This document shows positions 1-10,254 of a stretch of 62,000 bases of DNA, piece after piece. Position 1 is the stretch's first letter; each line of letters starts with the position of its first letter. The notes below the pieces were generated by a model that worked only from the letters and a program-made list of their open reading frames with translations, was not told where the DNA came from and made no database searches. Both the position numbers and the translations under genes were made by a program. The DNA lies in the NCBI RefSeq assembly GCF_964340395.1, contig NC_135551.1, positions 24,266,003 to 24,328,002 on the forward strand. The letters run 5' to 3'. The DNA comes from Glandiceps talaboti (Eukaryota; Hemichordata; Enteropneusta; Spengelidae).

Positions 1-103
1 CTCTGGGAAAAAAAACCATGTTTTGACAAAATATACAGTGATGATTTTATCGCACGTTTTAAAATATCTTTGATATTGAGTTTTTTCTGACTTTTAATTC
101 CAG

Positions 104-278
104 TATTTCAACAATGAAAAATTTGAAGCTCAACGTTATGATAAAGTGTTGGCTTCGTATGAACAAGCATCATTGAAAACAACTACCAGTCTAGCACTTC
201 TAAACTTTGGTCAGAATCTTATCTTTAGTACATCGTTAGCTGCTATTATGGTGCTAGCCAGTAAGGGAATCATAGCAG
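104..278 (+). CDS. ABCB7: ABCB7 exon: end of transmembrane domain, part 1
   Basis: Acceptor cag at 101-103 and donor gtagga at 279. It encodes 58 residues from [13 protein letters not shown] to ASKGIIAG and ends in phase 1 (G|GT). It contains the coupling-region helix and one hydrophobic segment ([14 protein letters not shown]). Confidence 0.92.
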
Positions 279-3200
279 GTAGGAACATTAAAAAACTAAA
301 TTTCTGTTGATAACTGTGTACTTGTACTTATACTTGCTAACATTAGTGATTAAGGCACATGAAATTAACACGTTGAAGTCGCCGCAAATCAACAACAAAT
401 CAACAACAAATGGCGTACAATAATTAATCTCCTGCTGATTACTGTGTACTTGTACTAACTTGCTGGAAAATAATGGTTTAAGGGGAATACCACTCCTGGA
501 AATTGTGGAATTTTTGTAAACTATGGGTTTGAGAAAGTCGTTTCATGATTTTACATCACCTACATTACATGCTATTTCAGAGAAGCAGCAAGGTGATCTT
601 TGACACGATAGGGGCTTGTAGGAGTAAACACAATGGCTGATGCAAAACATTGACCTTTTGGCACAACAGGGATCATGGTACAAACCAATATGGCCTCTGT
701 AAAACATTGACCTCTGACACAATAAGGGATTGTGGGAGAAACCAAGATGGCCACTGCAAAATATCGCTGTCATAATCATGAGCAACAACTGATGTCACTC
801 TTTTTTACTCTTTCCTTTCAGGTAACATGACAGTAGGTGATTTAGTAATGGTGAATGGATTGTTATTTCAACTTTCACTACCTCTCAATTTCCTTGGAAC
901 TGTCTACAGAGAAATTAGACAGTCTTTGATAGATATGACTACCATGTTTAATTTATTGAAATTGGATGCACAAATTAAGGTAGGTATCAGGAAATGATGT
1001 ATTCATTTTCTTTTAAAAAAATAAGTTTGTCTTTATTTCGGAAAAATGAAAATAAACAATTCACAATAAAAGAAGAAGAAGAAAATTTAATGCATTTAGT
1101 AAATTATTTATTCTGTATCCATATAAGGAAGAGAATCAGCCCCATAGAAAGATGCCATCAACATTTCTGTGATTTCACATTTCAAATTTGTTGAACTACA
1201 GAGATTGTTTTATTGGGGTGTGATTGGATATAATGGGATTTCTGATGTGCAAAGAAGTTGAAGATTAAGAACCTCTGTAAATAAAGAAGTACTGTAACAC
1301 CATTGTCATGAGATTGATGTCGTAATTTTTAAAAAAAAATCAACAATTGCAAAGATATACAACAGAAAAAAAGACTGAAAAGCTTTAAGAATGTGACAAA
1401 TTGCCCAGTGACATACATTTCAAAAATTGTGAATAGAAATACCTCAATGGACATCAAAAAGTGTATCTGGTGATATTTTTACCCCATCCTATCTCTGTCC
1501 CTCATGAGTCATATACTTGATAACTTACAGTAAAGTGAAAAACTTACGACATTACTTTTACGTAAGCATAATATTTGTCATGTATTAAGATTCTGTAAGC
1601 ACTTTCTAATCAAGCAATGTGTTCAGCCATATTTCCACAGCCTCTGTTGTAGGCATGATTGTTGGCTTGGATATACTCAAGCTTGCAGGCTGTATGGAGA
1701 GTACGCTAACCTGATCAACCAAACAGCCTTCAACAGAGCTTATCCAGCCAAGGTTCAAACTAAAGAGCATGATGTTCAAGATCATTTTTAAGTTCTAAAT
1801 TTCCTTTGAAACTAATACCACATCTTTACACATATTTCTCTTCAGGATTCGTTGAATTCACCTGCGTTACTGTGCAGCCCACAAGAGGCTAAGATAACAT
1901 TTGAAAATGTGGGTTTTGGGTACACACAAGACAAGAAGATCCTTAATGACATGTCATTCACTATCCCTACTGGTAAAAAGATTGGTGTTGTTGGTGGAAG
2001 TGGATCAGGGTAAGTGTTACATTGTAATTTGCAATGTTATGTTGTAATGCGCAATGCGATGTTGTTGTGTGCTGTTATGTTATGCTGCCTTGTATTATGC
2101 GGTTTAATGTCAAATTGTGATCTGCATTGTTAATCGTTATGTGTTCATATGTTATGTTATGTTGCTTTGAATTATGGGTTTTAATGTCATGACATGTTGT
2201 GATATGCATTGTTATGTTATGTACTGTTATGTTACATTGTGTTGCCTTGTATATTGGGTTTAATGTTGAGTGTTATGTTGTGATATGCATTGTTATGTTG
2301 TTATGGGGTTATGTTATGTTATACTGCCTTGTATTATGGGGTCAACACTGAATAATTCTCAAAACCTTTACCAGTGCTGTCATTGAAATCCACCTAACAA
2401 TGTTGAAAGTTAGCACACTGATACCAAAACAGCAAATTTGGTTTGCATTTTCTATTCTATTATTTTCACAAGTGCCTATAGTAATTCATTTGTAGCGTGC
2501 AGAGTGAAAGTCATGTCATGGTGTTGACAAGCAAAAAAAATTATCATAATTTGTATGTGGTAAATTTCGATCTCAACTAACAAGAATTATGCACATTTTA
2601 GGTTTGATGTCTTTCCTAAAAATCATGCAATAATCTTTATTTATTTCATTACTTGTCAGGAAATCTACAATTGTCAGACTGCTGTACAGGTTTTATGATC
2701 CAGAAGTTGGCAGAGTTTTGGTCAATGGACAGGACCTTAAAGATGTATCTGTAGACAGTGTGCGTAAATCTATCGGTGTAGTACCACAGGTAGGGACCTC
2801 AAAGATGTCTCTAATAGACATTGTTTGTAAAGCTATCGATGTAGTACCACAGGTAGGGACCTCAAAGATGTCTCTGTAGACAGTGTGCGTAAATCTATCG
2901 GTGTAGTACCACAGGTAGGGACCTCAAAGATGTCTCAGTAGACAGTGTTTGTAAAGCTATCGATGTAGTACCACAGGTAGGGACCTCAAAGATGTCTCTG
3001 TAGACAGTGTGCGTAAATCTATCGGTGTAGTACCACAGGTAGGGACCTCAAAGATGTCTCTGTAGACAGTGTGCGTAAATCTATCGGTGTAGTACCACAG
3101 GTAGGGACCTCAAAGATGTCTCAGTAGACATTGTTTGTAAAGCTATCGATGTAGTACCACAGGTAGGGACTTCAAAGATGTCTCAGTAGACAGTGTGCGT

Positions 3201-6200
3201 AAAGCTATTGGTGTAGTACCACAGGTAGGGCCCTCAAAGATGTCTCAGTAGACAGTGTGCGTAAAGCTATTGGTGTAGTACCACAGGTAGGGCCCTCAAA
3301 GATGTCTCAGTAGACAGTGTGCGTAAAGCTATCGATGTAGTACCACAGGTAGGGACCTCAAAGATGTCTCTGTAGACAGTGTGCGTAAATCTATCGGTGT
3401 AGTACCACAGGTAGGGACCTCAAAGATGTCTCTGTAGACAGTGTGCGTAAATCTATCGGTGTAGTACCACAGGTAGGGACCTCAAAGATGTCTCAGTAGA
3501 CATTGTTTGTAAAGCTATCGATGTAGTACCACAGGTAGGGACTTCAAAGATGTCTCAGTAGACAGTGTGCGTAAATCTATCGGTGTAGTACCACAGGTAG
3601 GGACCTCAAAGATGTCTCAGTAGACATTGTTTGTAAAGCTATCGATGTAGTACCACAGGTAGGGACTTCAAAGATGTCTCAGTAGACAGTGTGCGTAAAG
3701 CTATTGGTGTAGTACCACAGGTAGGGACCTCAAAGATGTGTCTGTAGACAGTGTGCGTAAATCTATCGGTGTAGTACCACAGGTAGGGACCTCAAAGATG
3801 TCTCAGTAGACAGTGTGCGTAAAGCTATTGGTGTAGTACCACAGGTAGGGACCTCAAAGATGTGTCTGTAGACAGTGTGCGTAAAGCTATCGGTGTAGTA
3901 CCACAGGTAGGGACCTCAAAGATGTCTCAGTAGACAGTGTGCGTAAAGCTATTGGTGTAGTACCACAGGTAGGGCCCTCAAAGATGTCTCAGTATAATGT
4001 TCCAAAGATAATGTTCCATAGATGTAATTTGAGCTGAAAATTCATCCCAGGATCCCCATCTACACCAGCAATACATTATTGAAATTTGACTTTTAGTATG
4101 ATTTATTTTTCATTCAGTTCATTCAGATATCCCATAGACTCTTAGTAATTGAGTATGTATGTCTACTAATTAATTGACAGGACTCAGTACTGTTTCACAA
4201 TACTATATTCTATAACCTTCAATATGGCAACCTAGAAGCCACAGCAGAAGAAGTATATGATGCAGCCAGGGCAGCTGATATACATGACAGTATTCTAAGA
4301 ATGCCACATGGCTATGACACACAAGTAGGAGAAAGGGGGCTTAAACTTTCAGGTAAGTCAAAAATTAAGACCACAACACCACCCCCCCCCCCACCCCCCC
4401 CCCCCCACACACACACACACAACAAGAACTTTTCTCTATGAACCCCGGGCCAACAACAGCAACTTCTGTCTACCCCATACACCCACCATTACTTATATCT
4501 ACCCATACACCCAAACAACAAATTGTATCTATCCCAAACAACCATCTGCCACTTACCAAGTATGACAAGTAAGTCAATCGGTTAGACCCCCCCCCCCCCC
4601 CTCCTTACCCTAGCAGCTACTAGCTACCCCTAGTACCACATTCATCTCTCTTAGTACAGTATGTTACATGAGCTGCTATCAGTTGATCAGTGTTTATGTA
4701 GTGCCTTAGTCCTAAACATTGTTTTAATGTTGACCCAAAAATCAATTTGATTGGATTTATTGCACCATACAGTGTGTACAGCTACATCAATATGTTTACT
4801 CATAGATGGTTCAATACTGTGCAGGGTTTTCGATAATACAAATTAGTTATTGTATCTAAGAAAACAGTTTCAAAATATGTTCGAGTTGCAGCCAGTGGAG
4901 CTTTATTAGGATGTGAAAATTTGTGGTTGTGTCGTGTTGTGTTGTGTTTTGGTGTGGTGTGGTGTGTTGTGGTGTGGTGTGGTGTGGTGTGTTGTGTTGT
5001 GGTGTGGTGTGGTGTTGTGTTGTGTTGTGTTGTGTTGTGGTGTGGTGTGTTGTGGTGTGGTGTGGTGTGGTGTGTTGTGTTGTGTTGTGTTGTGGTGTGG
5101 TGTGGTGTGGTGTGGTGTGGTGTGGTGGTGTTGTGTTGTGTTGTGTTGTGTTGTGGTGTGGTGTGGTGTGGTGTTGTGTTGTGTTGCGTTGCGTTGCGTT
5201 GCGGTGCGTTGCGTTGCGTTGTGGTGTGGTGTGGTGTGGTGTGTTGTGTTGTGTTGTGTTGTGTTGTGTTGTGTTGTGTTGTGTTGTGGTGTGGTGTGGT
5301 GTGGTGTGTTGTGTTGTGGTGTGGTGTGGTGTGGTGTGGTGTGTTGTGTTGTGTTGTGTTGTGTTGTGTTGTAATGTGTTGTGTTGCATTGTGTTGTGTT
5401 GCGTTGTGTTGTGTTGTGTTGTGTTGTGTTGTGTTGTGTTGTGTTGTGTTGTGTTGTGTTGTGTTGTGAATTCAAAGTTTTGATGACTGTCAATTGTTAC
5501 CTTCCTTACAGGTGGTGAAAAGCAAAGAGTTGCCATTGCAAGGGCAATGTTGAAAAACCCAAACATTATTCTATTTGATGAAGCCACATCATCCCTGGAT
5601 TCCATCACTGAACAGGTAAGCGTTAAAACACAAAGTACTGATCTTGCATATAAATAGCGCCATCTAGAGTCAATCACTGATCAGGAGGGTAAAATAATCC
5701 ATTTACCAGTACAGACCATGCACATAGATAGCGCCATCTAGAGTTCATTCATGAACTGGTCAATATTTTAAAACTCTTATGAAAATACAGACCTTGCACA
5801 TAAATAGTGCTATCAAGAGTCTTTTACTGATCAGGAATGTGAAAAACGCAAACTATTATCCATATACAGGCTCCCTCTTGAGTTATCACTGAACAGGTGA
5901 ATGTAAAAAATAATTAACAGTACACACCCTACCCTGCACATGAATATCGCCCTCAAGTGATGCTAAATTATAAAAGTTTCTTAATCAATATTATGTGAAT
6001 AGTACATTGGTGAACTTCTCTGATGTTAATAAATAACATTGGCTTCATTTTGAAAACAAATATAGAAATGCTTCAGACTTATCTTTGAAAATCCAATCTT
6101 TTGGAACAAGTTGCATTTGAATGACTTCTACAAAGAAATGAATTATGTAATCAATATTTATGTATTTTTGACTTCCCTTGCAGAATATTCTATCATCGTT

Positions 6201-6441
6201 AGAAAGTGTTACATCAGGGAGGACATCTCTATTTATAGCACATAGACTCTCTACTGTCATGGATTGTGATCAGATCTTTGTTCTAGATCAAGGTCGTGTT
6301 GCTGAACAAGGCACACATTATGAACTTCTCAGTAATACAAATAGTATATATTACAATCTATGGACCAATCAGAACAAAGCACTATTTACAGACTACGAGA
6401 CTGATGCCGGCAATAACACTGAATTGGAAGATAAACAATAG
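104..6441 (+). CDS. ABCB7: ABCB7/Atm1-type mitochondrial ABC half-transporter, 3' part (seven exons)
   Basis: Joining 104-278, 822-979, 1846-2009, 2660-2789, 4181-4352, 5512-5615 and 6184-6441 gives one open frame of 386 residues plus TAG. All junctions are GT/AG and all phases agree. The N-terminal third is the last part of the transmembrane domain (start [13 protein letters not shown], typical of ABCB7). The rest is a full nucleotide-binding domain: Walker A GGSGSGKST, Q-loop [12 protein letters not shown], signature LSGGEKQR, Walker [14 protein letters not shown]-loop IAHRLST. ABCB7 works as a homodimer in the mitochondrial inner membrane and exports a glutathione/sulfur compound needed for cytosolic iron-sulfur protein assembly. 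The C-terminus is acidic and lacks the Cys-rich tail that I recall for mammalian ABCB7. Upstream exons (targeting peptide, first helices) lie left of the window. The family assignment is strong; ABCB6 and bacterial Atm1 are the nearest alternatives. Confidence 0.93.
279..821 (+). repeat. ABCB7 intron with two small tandem repeats and a foldback-A fragment
   Basis: Three repeats fill this intron. A ~48-bp segment around 300-347 (containing actgtgtacttgtact) recurs at 428-475. Positions 478-575 match the start of dispersed family A (compare 54104). Positions 592-770 hold three diverged copies of a ~60-bp unit with the core aaaacattgacct and caatatggcc/caagatggcc. None of it is coding; the 81-codon reverse frame here is made of the 60-bp unit. 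Confidence 0.6.
822..979 (+). CDS. ABCB7: ABCB7 exon: last transmembrane helix and linker
   Basis: Acceptor cag ends at 821 and donor gtaggt starts at 980. Starting in phase 1, it encodes [20 protein letters not shown] and the following linker up to KLDAQIK. The [21 protein letters not shown] stretch is nearly the same as in vertebrate ABCB7. It ends in phase 0. Confidence 0.93.
980..1845 (+). other. ABCB7 intron, no feature seen
   Basis: AT-rich intron with no recognisable gene, RNA or clear repeat. The short 66-codon frame at 994-1194 resembles no protein and has A-rich, low-complexity composition. Confidence 0.6.
1846..2009 (+). CDS. ABCB7: ABCB7 exon: start of nucleotide-binding domain, Walker A first half
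   Basis: The acceptor ttcag ends at 1845; the donor gtaagt starts at 2010. It encodes [20 protein letters not shown] through [10 protein letters not shown]. The conserved A-loop aromatic lies in VGFGYTQ. The intron splits the Walker A motif GGSGSG|KST in phase 2. Confidence 0.93.
2010..2659 (+). repeat. ABCB7 intron with ~105-bp TGTTATG-rich tandem repeat
   Basis: From about 2025 to 2340 there are about three diverged copies of a ~105-bp unit with the ordered words gctgccttgtattatg, ggtttaatgt, gatatgcattgttatg. The array starts only about 15 bases after the splice donor. The rest of the intron (2341-2659) has no feature. Confidence 0.6.
2660..2789 (+). CDS. ABCB7: ABCB7 exon: Walker A second half to Q-loop
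   Basis: The acceptor cag ends at 2659 and the donor gtaggg starts at 2790. It encodes [20 protein letters not shown] up to KSIGVVPQ, ending in phase 0 directly after the Q-loop glutamine. The last ~56 bases of this exon are the founder of the downstream 62-bp minisatellite. Confidence 0.93.
2790..3994 (+). repeat. 62-bp minisatellite built from an exon 3' end plus its splice donor (19 extra copies)
   Basis: A first unit of 63 bp (2790-2852) is followed by exact 62-bp periods, with gtaggg-type donors at 2853, 2915, 2977 and so on to 3969, and then a partial unit. Each unit copies the last ~56 bases of the preceding exon (GACCTTAAAGATGTATCTG to GTAGTACCACAG) plus the intron start gtaggg. Three main variants alternate (GCGTAAATCTATCGGTG, TTGTAAAGCTATCGATG and GCGTAAAGCTATTGGTG), which indicates higher-order amplification of multi-unit blocks. 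Confidence 0.97.
4181..4352 (+). CDS. ABCB7: ABCB7 exon: post-Q-loop helical region, start of signature
   Basis: The acceptor gacag ends at 4180 and the donor gtaagt starts at 4353. It encodes [20 protein letters not shown] through [17 protein letters not shown], ending in phase 1 inside the ABC signature (LSG|GEKQR). HNTI and [19 protein letters not shown] are hallmarks of this family. Confidence 0.95.
4353..4919 (+). repeat. ABCB7 intron: C-runs and a CA stretch
   Basis: A C-homopolymer-rich stretch at 4381-4406 runs into (AC)n to ~4421. A second run of C lies at 4587-4601. The remainder is unique AT-rich intron with no gene. Confidence 0.7.
4920..5468 (+). repeat. ~550-bp GT-rich pentanucleotide satellite, (TGTTG/TGTGG)n
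   Basis: Nearly pure alternation of TGTTG and TGTGG pentamers with a few TGCGT variants in the middle. Pentamers without T-A-A, T-A-G or T-G-A combinations leave long open frames on both strands; these are artefacts. The array ends 43 bases before the next exon, so the pre-mRNA carries a long GU-rich tract close to a 3' splice site. Confidence 0.97.
5512..5615 (+). CDS. ABCB7: ABCB7 exon: signature motif, Walker B and D-loop
   Basis: The acceptor ttacag ends at 5511 and the donor gtaagc starts at 5616. It encodes [20 protein letters not shown] followed by [15 protein letters not shown], which holds the Walker B acidic pair DE and the D-loop SSLDS. It ends in phase 0. Confidence 0.96.
5604..5960 (+). 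repeat. ~70-bp diverged tandem repeat that starts inside the exon and copies its splice donor
   Basis: Five units start near 5604, 5673, 5748, 5823 and 5885. The words ATCACTGAACAG (exon end), gtaa.., gcacataaatagcgccatct and agagt recur in that order. The last copy at 5885 again reads atcactgaacaggtgaa, restoring an intact exon end and donor. Units have diverged by substitutions and small indels, so this array looks older than the 62-bp one. Confidence 0.8.
6184..6441 (+). CDS. ABCB7: ABCB7 terminal coding exon: H-loop and C-terminus
   Basis: The acceptor ttgcag ends at 6183. It encodes [20 protein letters not shown] then [20 protein letters not shown] and ends EDKQ-TAG at 6439-6441. It holds the H-loop histidine (AHRLST) and the typical EQGTHYELL element. 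The tail after the domain is about 30 residues, acidic and Asn-rich. Confidence 0.95.
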   Translation, partial: NILSSLESVTSGRTSLFIAHRLSTVMDCDQIFVLDQGRVAEQGTHYELLSNTNSIYYNLWTNQNKALFTDYETDAGNNTELEDKQ

Positions 6442-8240
6442 GGAAACCACAGATGAGGGATTGATAGCCTGTCATGGAGTACAACTGCGCCCTCATAGTT
6501 CAAAACGAGAAATGTACCTAAGGATCATGGGTAACCTACCACCTGTACTCATCATATCTAGATGGAATTTCTCTACTACTGTGACCATGTCCAACCAGGA
6601 TTTTTGTTGACAGGAATGTTAACATGCCAGAGAACTCATTTTTGTGGCAGCTTTGTGGCTTAATTTCTGCCACTTTATGATTCAAATATGCAACTATTGA
6701 AATAGAACCTGTGCAATCTGACTAGATTTTGAAACATATCAAGGACAGAAAAGGTAGCAGTCTCAATTTTTGGATGAGAATGTTGCCTTCCTTTACCACA
6801 AGTATACATTGTCTTGGAAAATTATGTGAATGGAAATTTCATTGCATACAAATACATGTAGTGTAACTTTCTAAATAATTACTACACAGCTTCCAATATG
6901 ATGTGGGGTTTATTTGATTATGTTACCTAGGGAGCCTCAAGGCACCATGAATTGCCCCAAGTTGTTTTCGATTACTGCATGATGTTAAACTCAATCAATG
7001 TGCCATGTCAGTGCAGGGTAAGATTTGGGATCATCCTAATCTAGTAAACCTGGCTCAAAATGACAACAACACGTGAGTGGTTATTGTTAGCAGTTACAAT
7101 AGAATTGTACTAGATCTTTGCTAGAGCTCTGTACAGGATCAAAACAATGCCCACTTCAGAAGTGTGTAAAATATTTTGTTAAGACAGACTAATTTATGGT
7201 ACCTGTGAATCACAATTTAATTTCAATTATTTATGTGGCTCTTTGGTTCCCCAAGGCATAATGGTAACCCAAATATGTTCAGTTTTGTGACCCAAGGGCA
7301 CCCGAAGTGAGTTACCCCAAGCCGAGACACCCCAGAGAGGATAATCAGGAGTGCCTAGGTCAAAGATCCTTGTCAAAATAACAATCACCAGCTGTGACTA
7401 CCGTGGAAAACAGTCATTGTAAGAAGGAGCATTGACCAGAATTCTCTCTCTATAGTGTGTTGTTGAGGGCACCCCACTGTTGACTGCCAAGATTGACAAA
7501 GTGTTGTCATGGCAACCTCTTGAGAGGCTATGACCAGAACAGCTGAAAGCAATGTTGTACTGTGGTATGCATTGATGTGTTTTTCTTTTTATAACTTTGC
7601 AACTCACTCCCATCATTACATAAAATAGAGAAAACTGTCAACAGCCAATGTTTAGTCTTGCTTACTCAGACTTCCACCACCAGAATCAGAGAGACTGGGA
7701 GAATGCTGTATGTCATGAAACAAAATGGCTGCTTGGAGACCTGACCCATATGACCTCTGTAATAAATTCATACAATGACTACTCCTGGAGATAAGATGGT
7801 AGTTGCACAATTATCAAAAATTCTATTCCATGATTTCCGTGAGACGTAGAGAGAGTTGATGAAAATGACAATTATGAATCATCAGTTTGAAACTGACCAA
7901 GTTGAGTCACATTCACCATCTTACATGACAATCACTTATGCAGCATTCTCCAACACTGGGACAGAGGAAGTCAGAGAGGAATCTGGGTAACTGAGACTAT
8001 CATTGCTTAGACTTGACAAATACTCAAATCATGTGAGAATCCTCAAACCAAGAACAGTTTTGATGCTGACAAAATTTTCACTGAAATAATACCTTGTAAT
8101 GAAATGTTCAGGTTTTTTAGGTGCTGAGAAATTTTGAACTTTCAATAACCATCCATGTTGGCTGTGATATCATGATTCATAATACTAAAGAATTTTTTTT
8201 TAAAAATGTAAAAAACAAAACAAAACTATTGTACATGTCT
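6442..8240 (+). other. ABCB7 3' UTR and downstream sequence
   Basis: Non-coding sequence after the stop codon. A canonical AATAAA occurs at 7761-7766 and could end the transcript, but other A-rich sites exist and I cannot place the cleavage point. No second gene is visible here. Confidence 0.45.
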
Positions 8241-8284
8241 ATGAATGTTCTCAGTCATCCAGGTATGAAGTTAATATCAAAGTC

Positions 8285-8401
8285 ATTACAATCTATCCTA
8301 CTACTGGACTTGCTGTTGATTTGCATGGCAACAGTTTCATGCCCTATCCTGGACACTTCTCCAGGCCAACTGTTAAACAGTCCAGTAGGATAGATTGTAA
8401 T
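8285..8401. repeat. Imperfect inverted repeat (hairpin)
   Basis: The arm attacaatctatcctacta at 8285-8310 is the reverse complement of the segment at 8379-8401 (agtccagtaggatagattg), apart from a 3-base gap. An inner ctgttg/caacag pair lies between the arms. It looks like a small foldback element or a decayed MITE. Confidence 0.7.
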
Positions 8402-9524
8402 TACATTGTTATTAACTATTGTACATGCATATCATTGCTCTTAAAGTAGCCAGTAAGTCTTTTTATGTATTTTATTTTCAAATACCCGTAAATGTTTCAT
8501 TATATTTAATTTGAACATTGTTGCTTTACAAAATCTTTTAAATTACTGTAGATTTGGAAGATATATAATTGTTGGTGACACTCCTGTACTCTTTACTCCA
8601 CTGTACTGATCACTCCATTGTGGAGAGTGTAGACTATAGTTGTACCACTGACTGTAGTTTAAATGGTAAAATTACCCTAAAGTCCTGTAATGGGAGAAAG
8701 TTCAGTTGTCAACATTCTTTCTTCTTTGTTGTTGTTACATATGAAGAATAATCATGTTACTATTACATATATACCAGTGATTACTTGCACCAGTGTGTAT
8801 GTATTTGCAGTGCAGTGCAATACCGAAAGCAAATAATATGCAAATGAATGCACAATTATTCCCTGTACAGGAAATCATGTAATCGCACGGTATGCTTTTT
8901 TCCCGAAAATTTGCTGATTCGGATAAATGAATGTAATACATGAACTGCAACAATTCTAAAAATAGACATTGTCTAAACAAAATGACTGGGCGCTTGCCCG
9001 TGTGAGGGCGCTTACCCATGGAATTGCGGTAATAACAGAACCCTTTGCCATGTGAGTTCCAGTGTGGGTACTAGATTATAATCACTTGTCAAATGTCTGT
9101 TGTAGTGATTTTACAAGAAGACAGAATGCACTTATTTATCATTGGCTTCTGAGATGTTACTTTACTGCACATCAGATATCTGTCACTCAAATATGATTGA
9201 GCATCTTCTTTTTTCATTAATTTTGATTCATCAGGCTAGATAAGTCCTTTACACTGTTTGCCAGTGTCACCCGTAGGTCACTCACTTTGTAGGGTGGGTG
9301 GGTGGGCTTTGCCATCAAAAGATTTGCAAGTTGTATTTGTGTCATAGAGTAGTTGTATCAAGTTTGCTGAAATGGTTTGGTGATGAAGAACTACTTTGTA
9401 GATATGTAATTAATTTGGGTAATTAAATAATTAATTAATTCGAGTATTTTGCCCTCACTCCTTGTCATCAGACTTTTGCAGCAAACATAAATTGTAATCA
9501 TGAAATCAAGAAGTGTACAAAAAA
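8402..9524. other. Intergenic, no gene seen
   Basis: AT-rich, with a short G-rich (GGGT)n run near 9293-9305. The phrase gtgagggcgc at 9001-9012 recurs at 44985, 56605 and 60362, each with similar flanks, and probably marks old copies of one dispersed repeat. Confidence 0.4.
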
Positions 9525-9745
9525 GAGGAATGATACTGCTGGAAATAAAGGCATTTTTGTAAACTTTTGGATTCAGGAGAGTTGTGTCATGATTTAGACC
9601 ACTTACATTATATGTGATTGTTGAAAAATACTGAGTTGAAACTTTTTTCTCATTCATTGTTCAGTGGAGGTCATTGCTATGGAAATGCTTTATCTATGAG
9701 TCAGCAGTTTGTAAAATTGCCTTTATTGCCTGCAGTGGCATTCTG
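9525..9745. mobile_element. Family A foldback element (MITE-like), copy 2
   Basis: The left end (tgctggaaataaaggcattt) and the right end (aattgcctttattgcctgca) are inverted versions of each other. The interior (acactgag-like core, ttcattgttcagtggaggtc, gagtcagcag) matches the minus strand of 54200-54480. No transposase is encoded; it is most likely a non-autonomous element. Confidence 0.65.
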
Positions 9746-10064
9746 CTGTACCGAATGTATAAGAGGGGGGAATTACACAATTTTATTTTACTGTGATTTC
9801 ATTAAGTACATTTCATATTTTCTAATGTTGAGCATCTGTCCATTAGTGATATCAGTGAAATCAATCCAAAAGTCCAGGTTGGTTTCTCATAGTTTTGTTA
9901 GTTATAATAATCATGTTCTGGTGAGAGTTTGTATAAAAATTAGATTTACATGAAAGTTAAGTTTGAAAACACTAACAGTGAAATAGAATATCACAGCTAA
10001 CCATACATGTATAATAAGACAATTATGTTGATTATCTCAATTATGTTTAAGAGTGCAATTTTAT

Positions 10065-10254
10065 ATACACACACACACACATACATACATGCATACATAC
10101 ATACGTACGTACGTACACATGTACGTACATACATACGTACATACATACATACATACATACATACATACATACATACATACATACATACAGACAGACACAC
10201 ACAGACAGACATACATACATACATACACACACATACACACACACACACACACAC
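10065..10254. repeat. Compound microsatellite (CA)n-(CATA)n-(CGTA)n-(CAGA)n-(CA)n
   Basis: About 190 bp of CA, ACAT, ACGT and ACAG repeats. Five long frames on both strands come only from the repeat and encode no protein. Confidence 0.97.

Noticed and set aside
4856-5677. Long open frames on both strands (up to 273 codons) with Thr/His/Asn/Gln or Val/Cys/Trp composition
   Set aside because: They are produced by the (TGTTG/TGTGG)n satellite, which cannot form stop codons in most frames. The strand that matters carries an ABCB7 intron.
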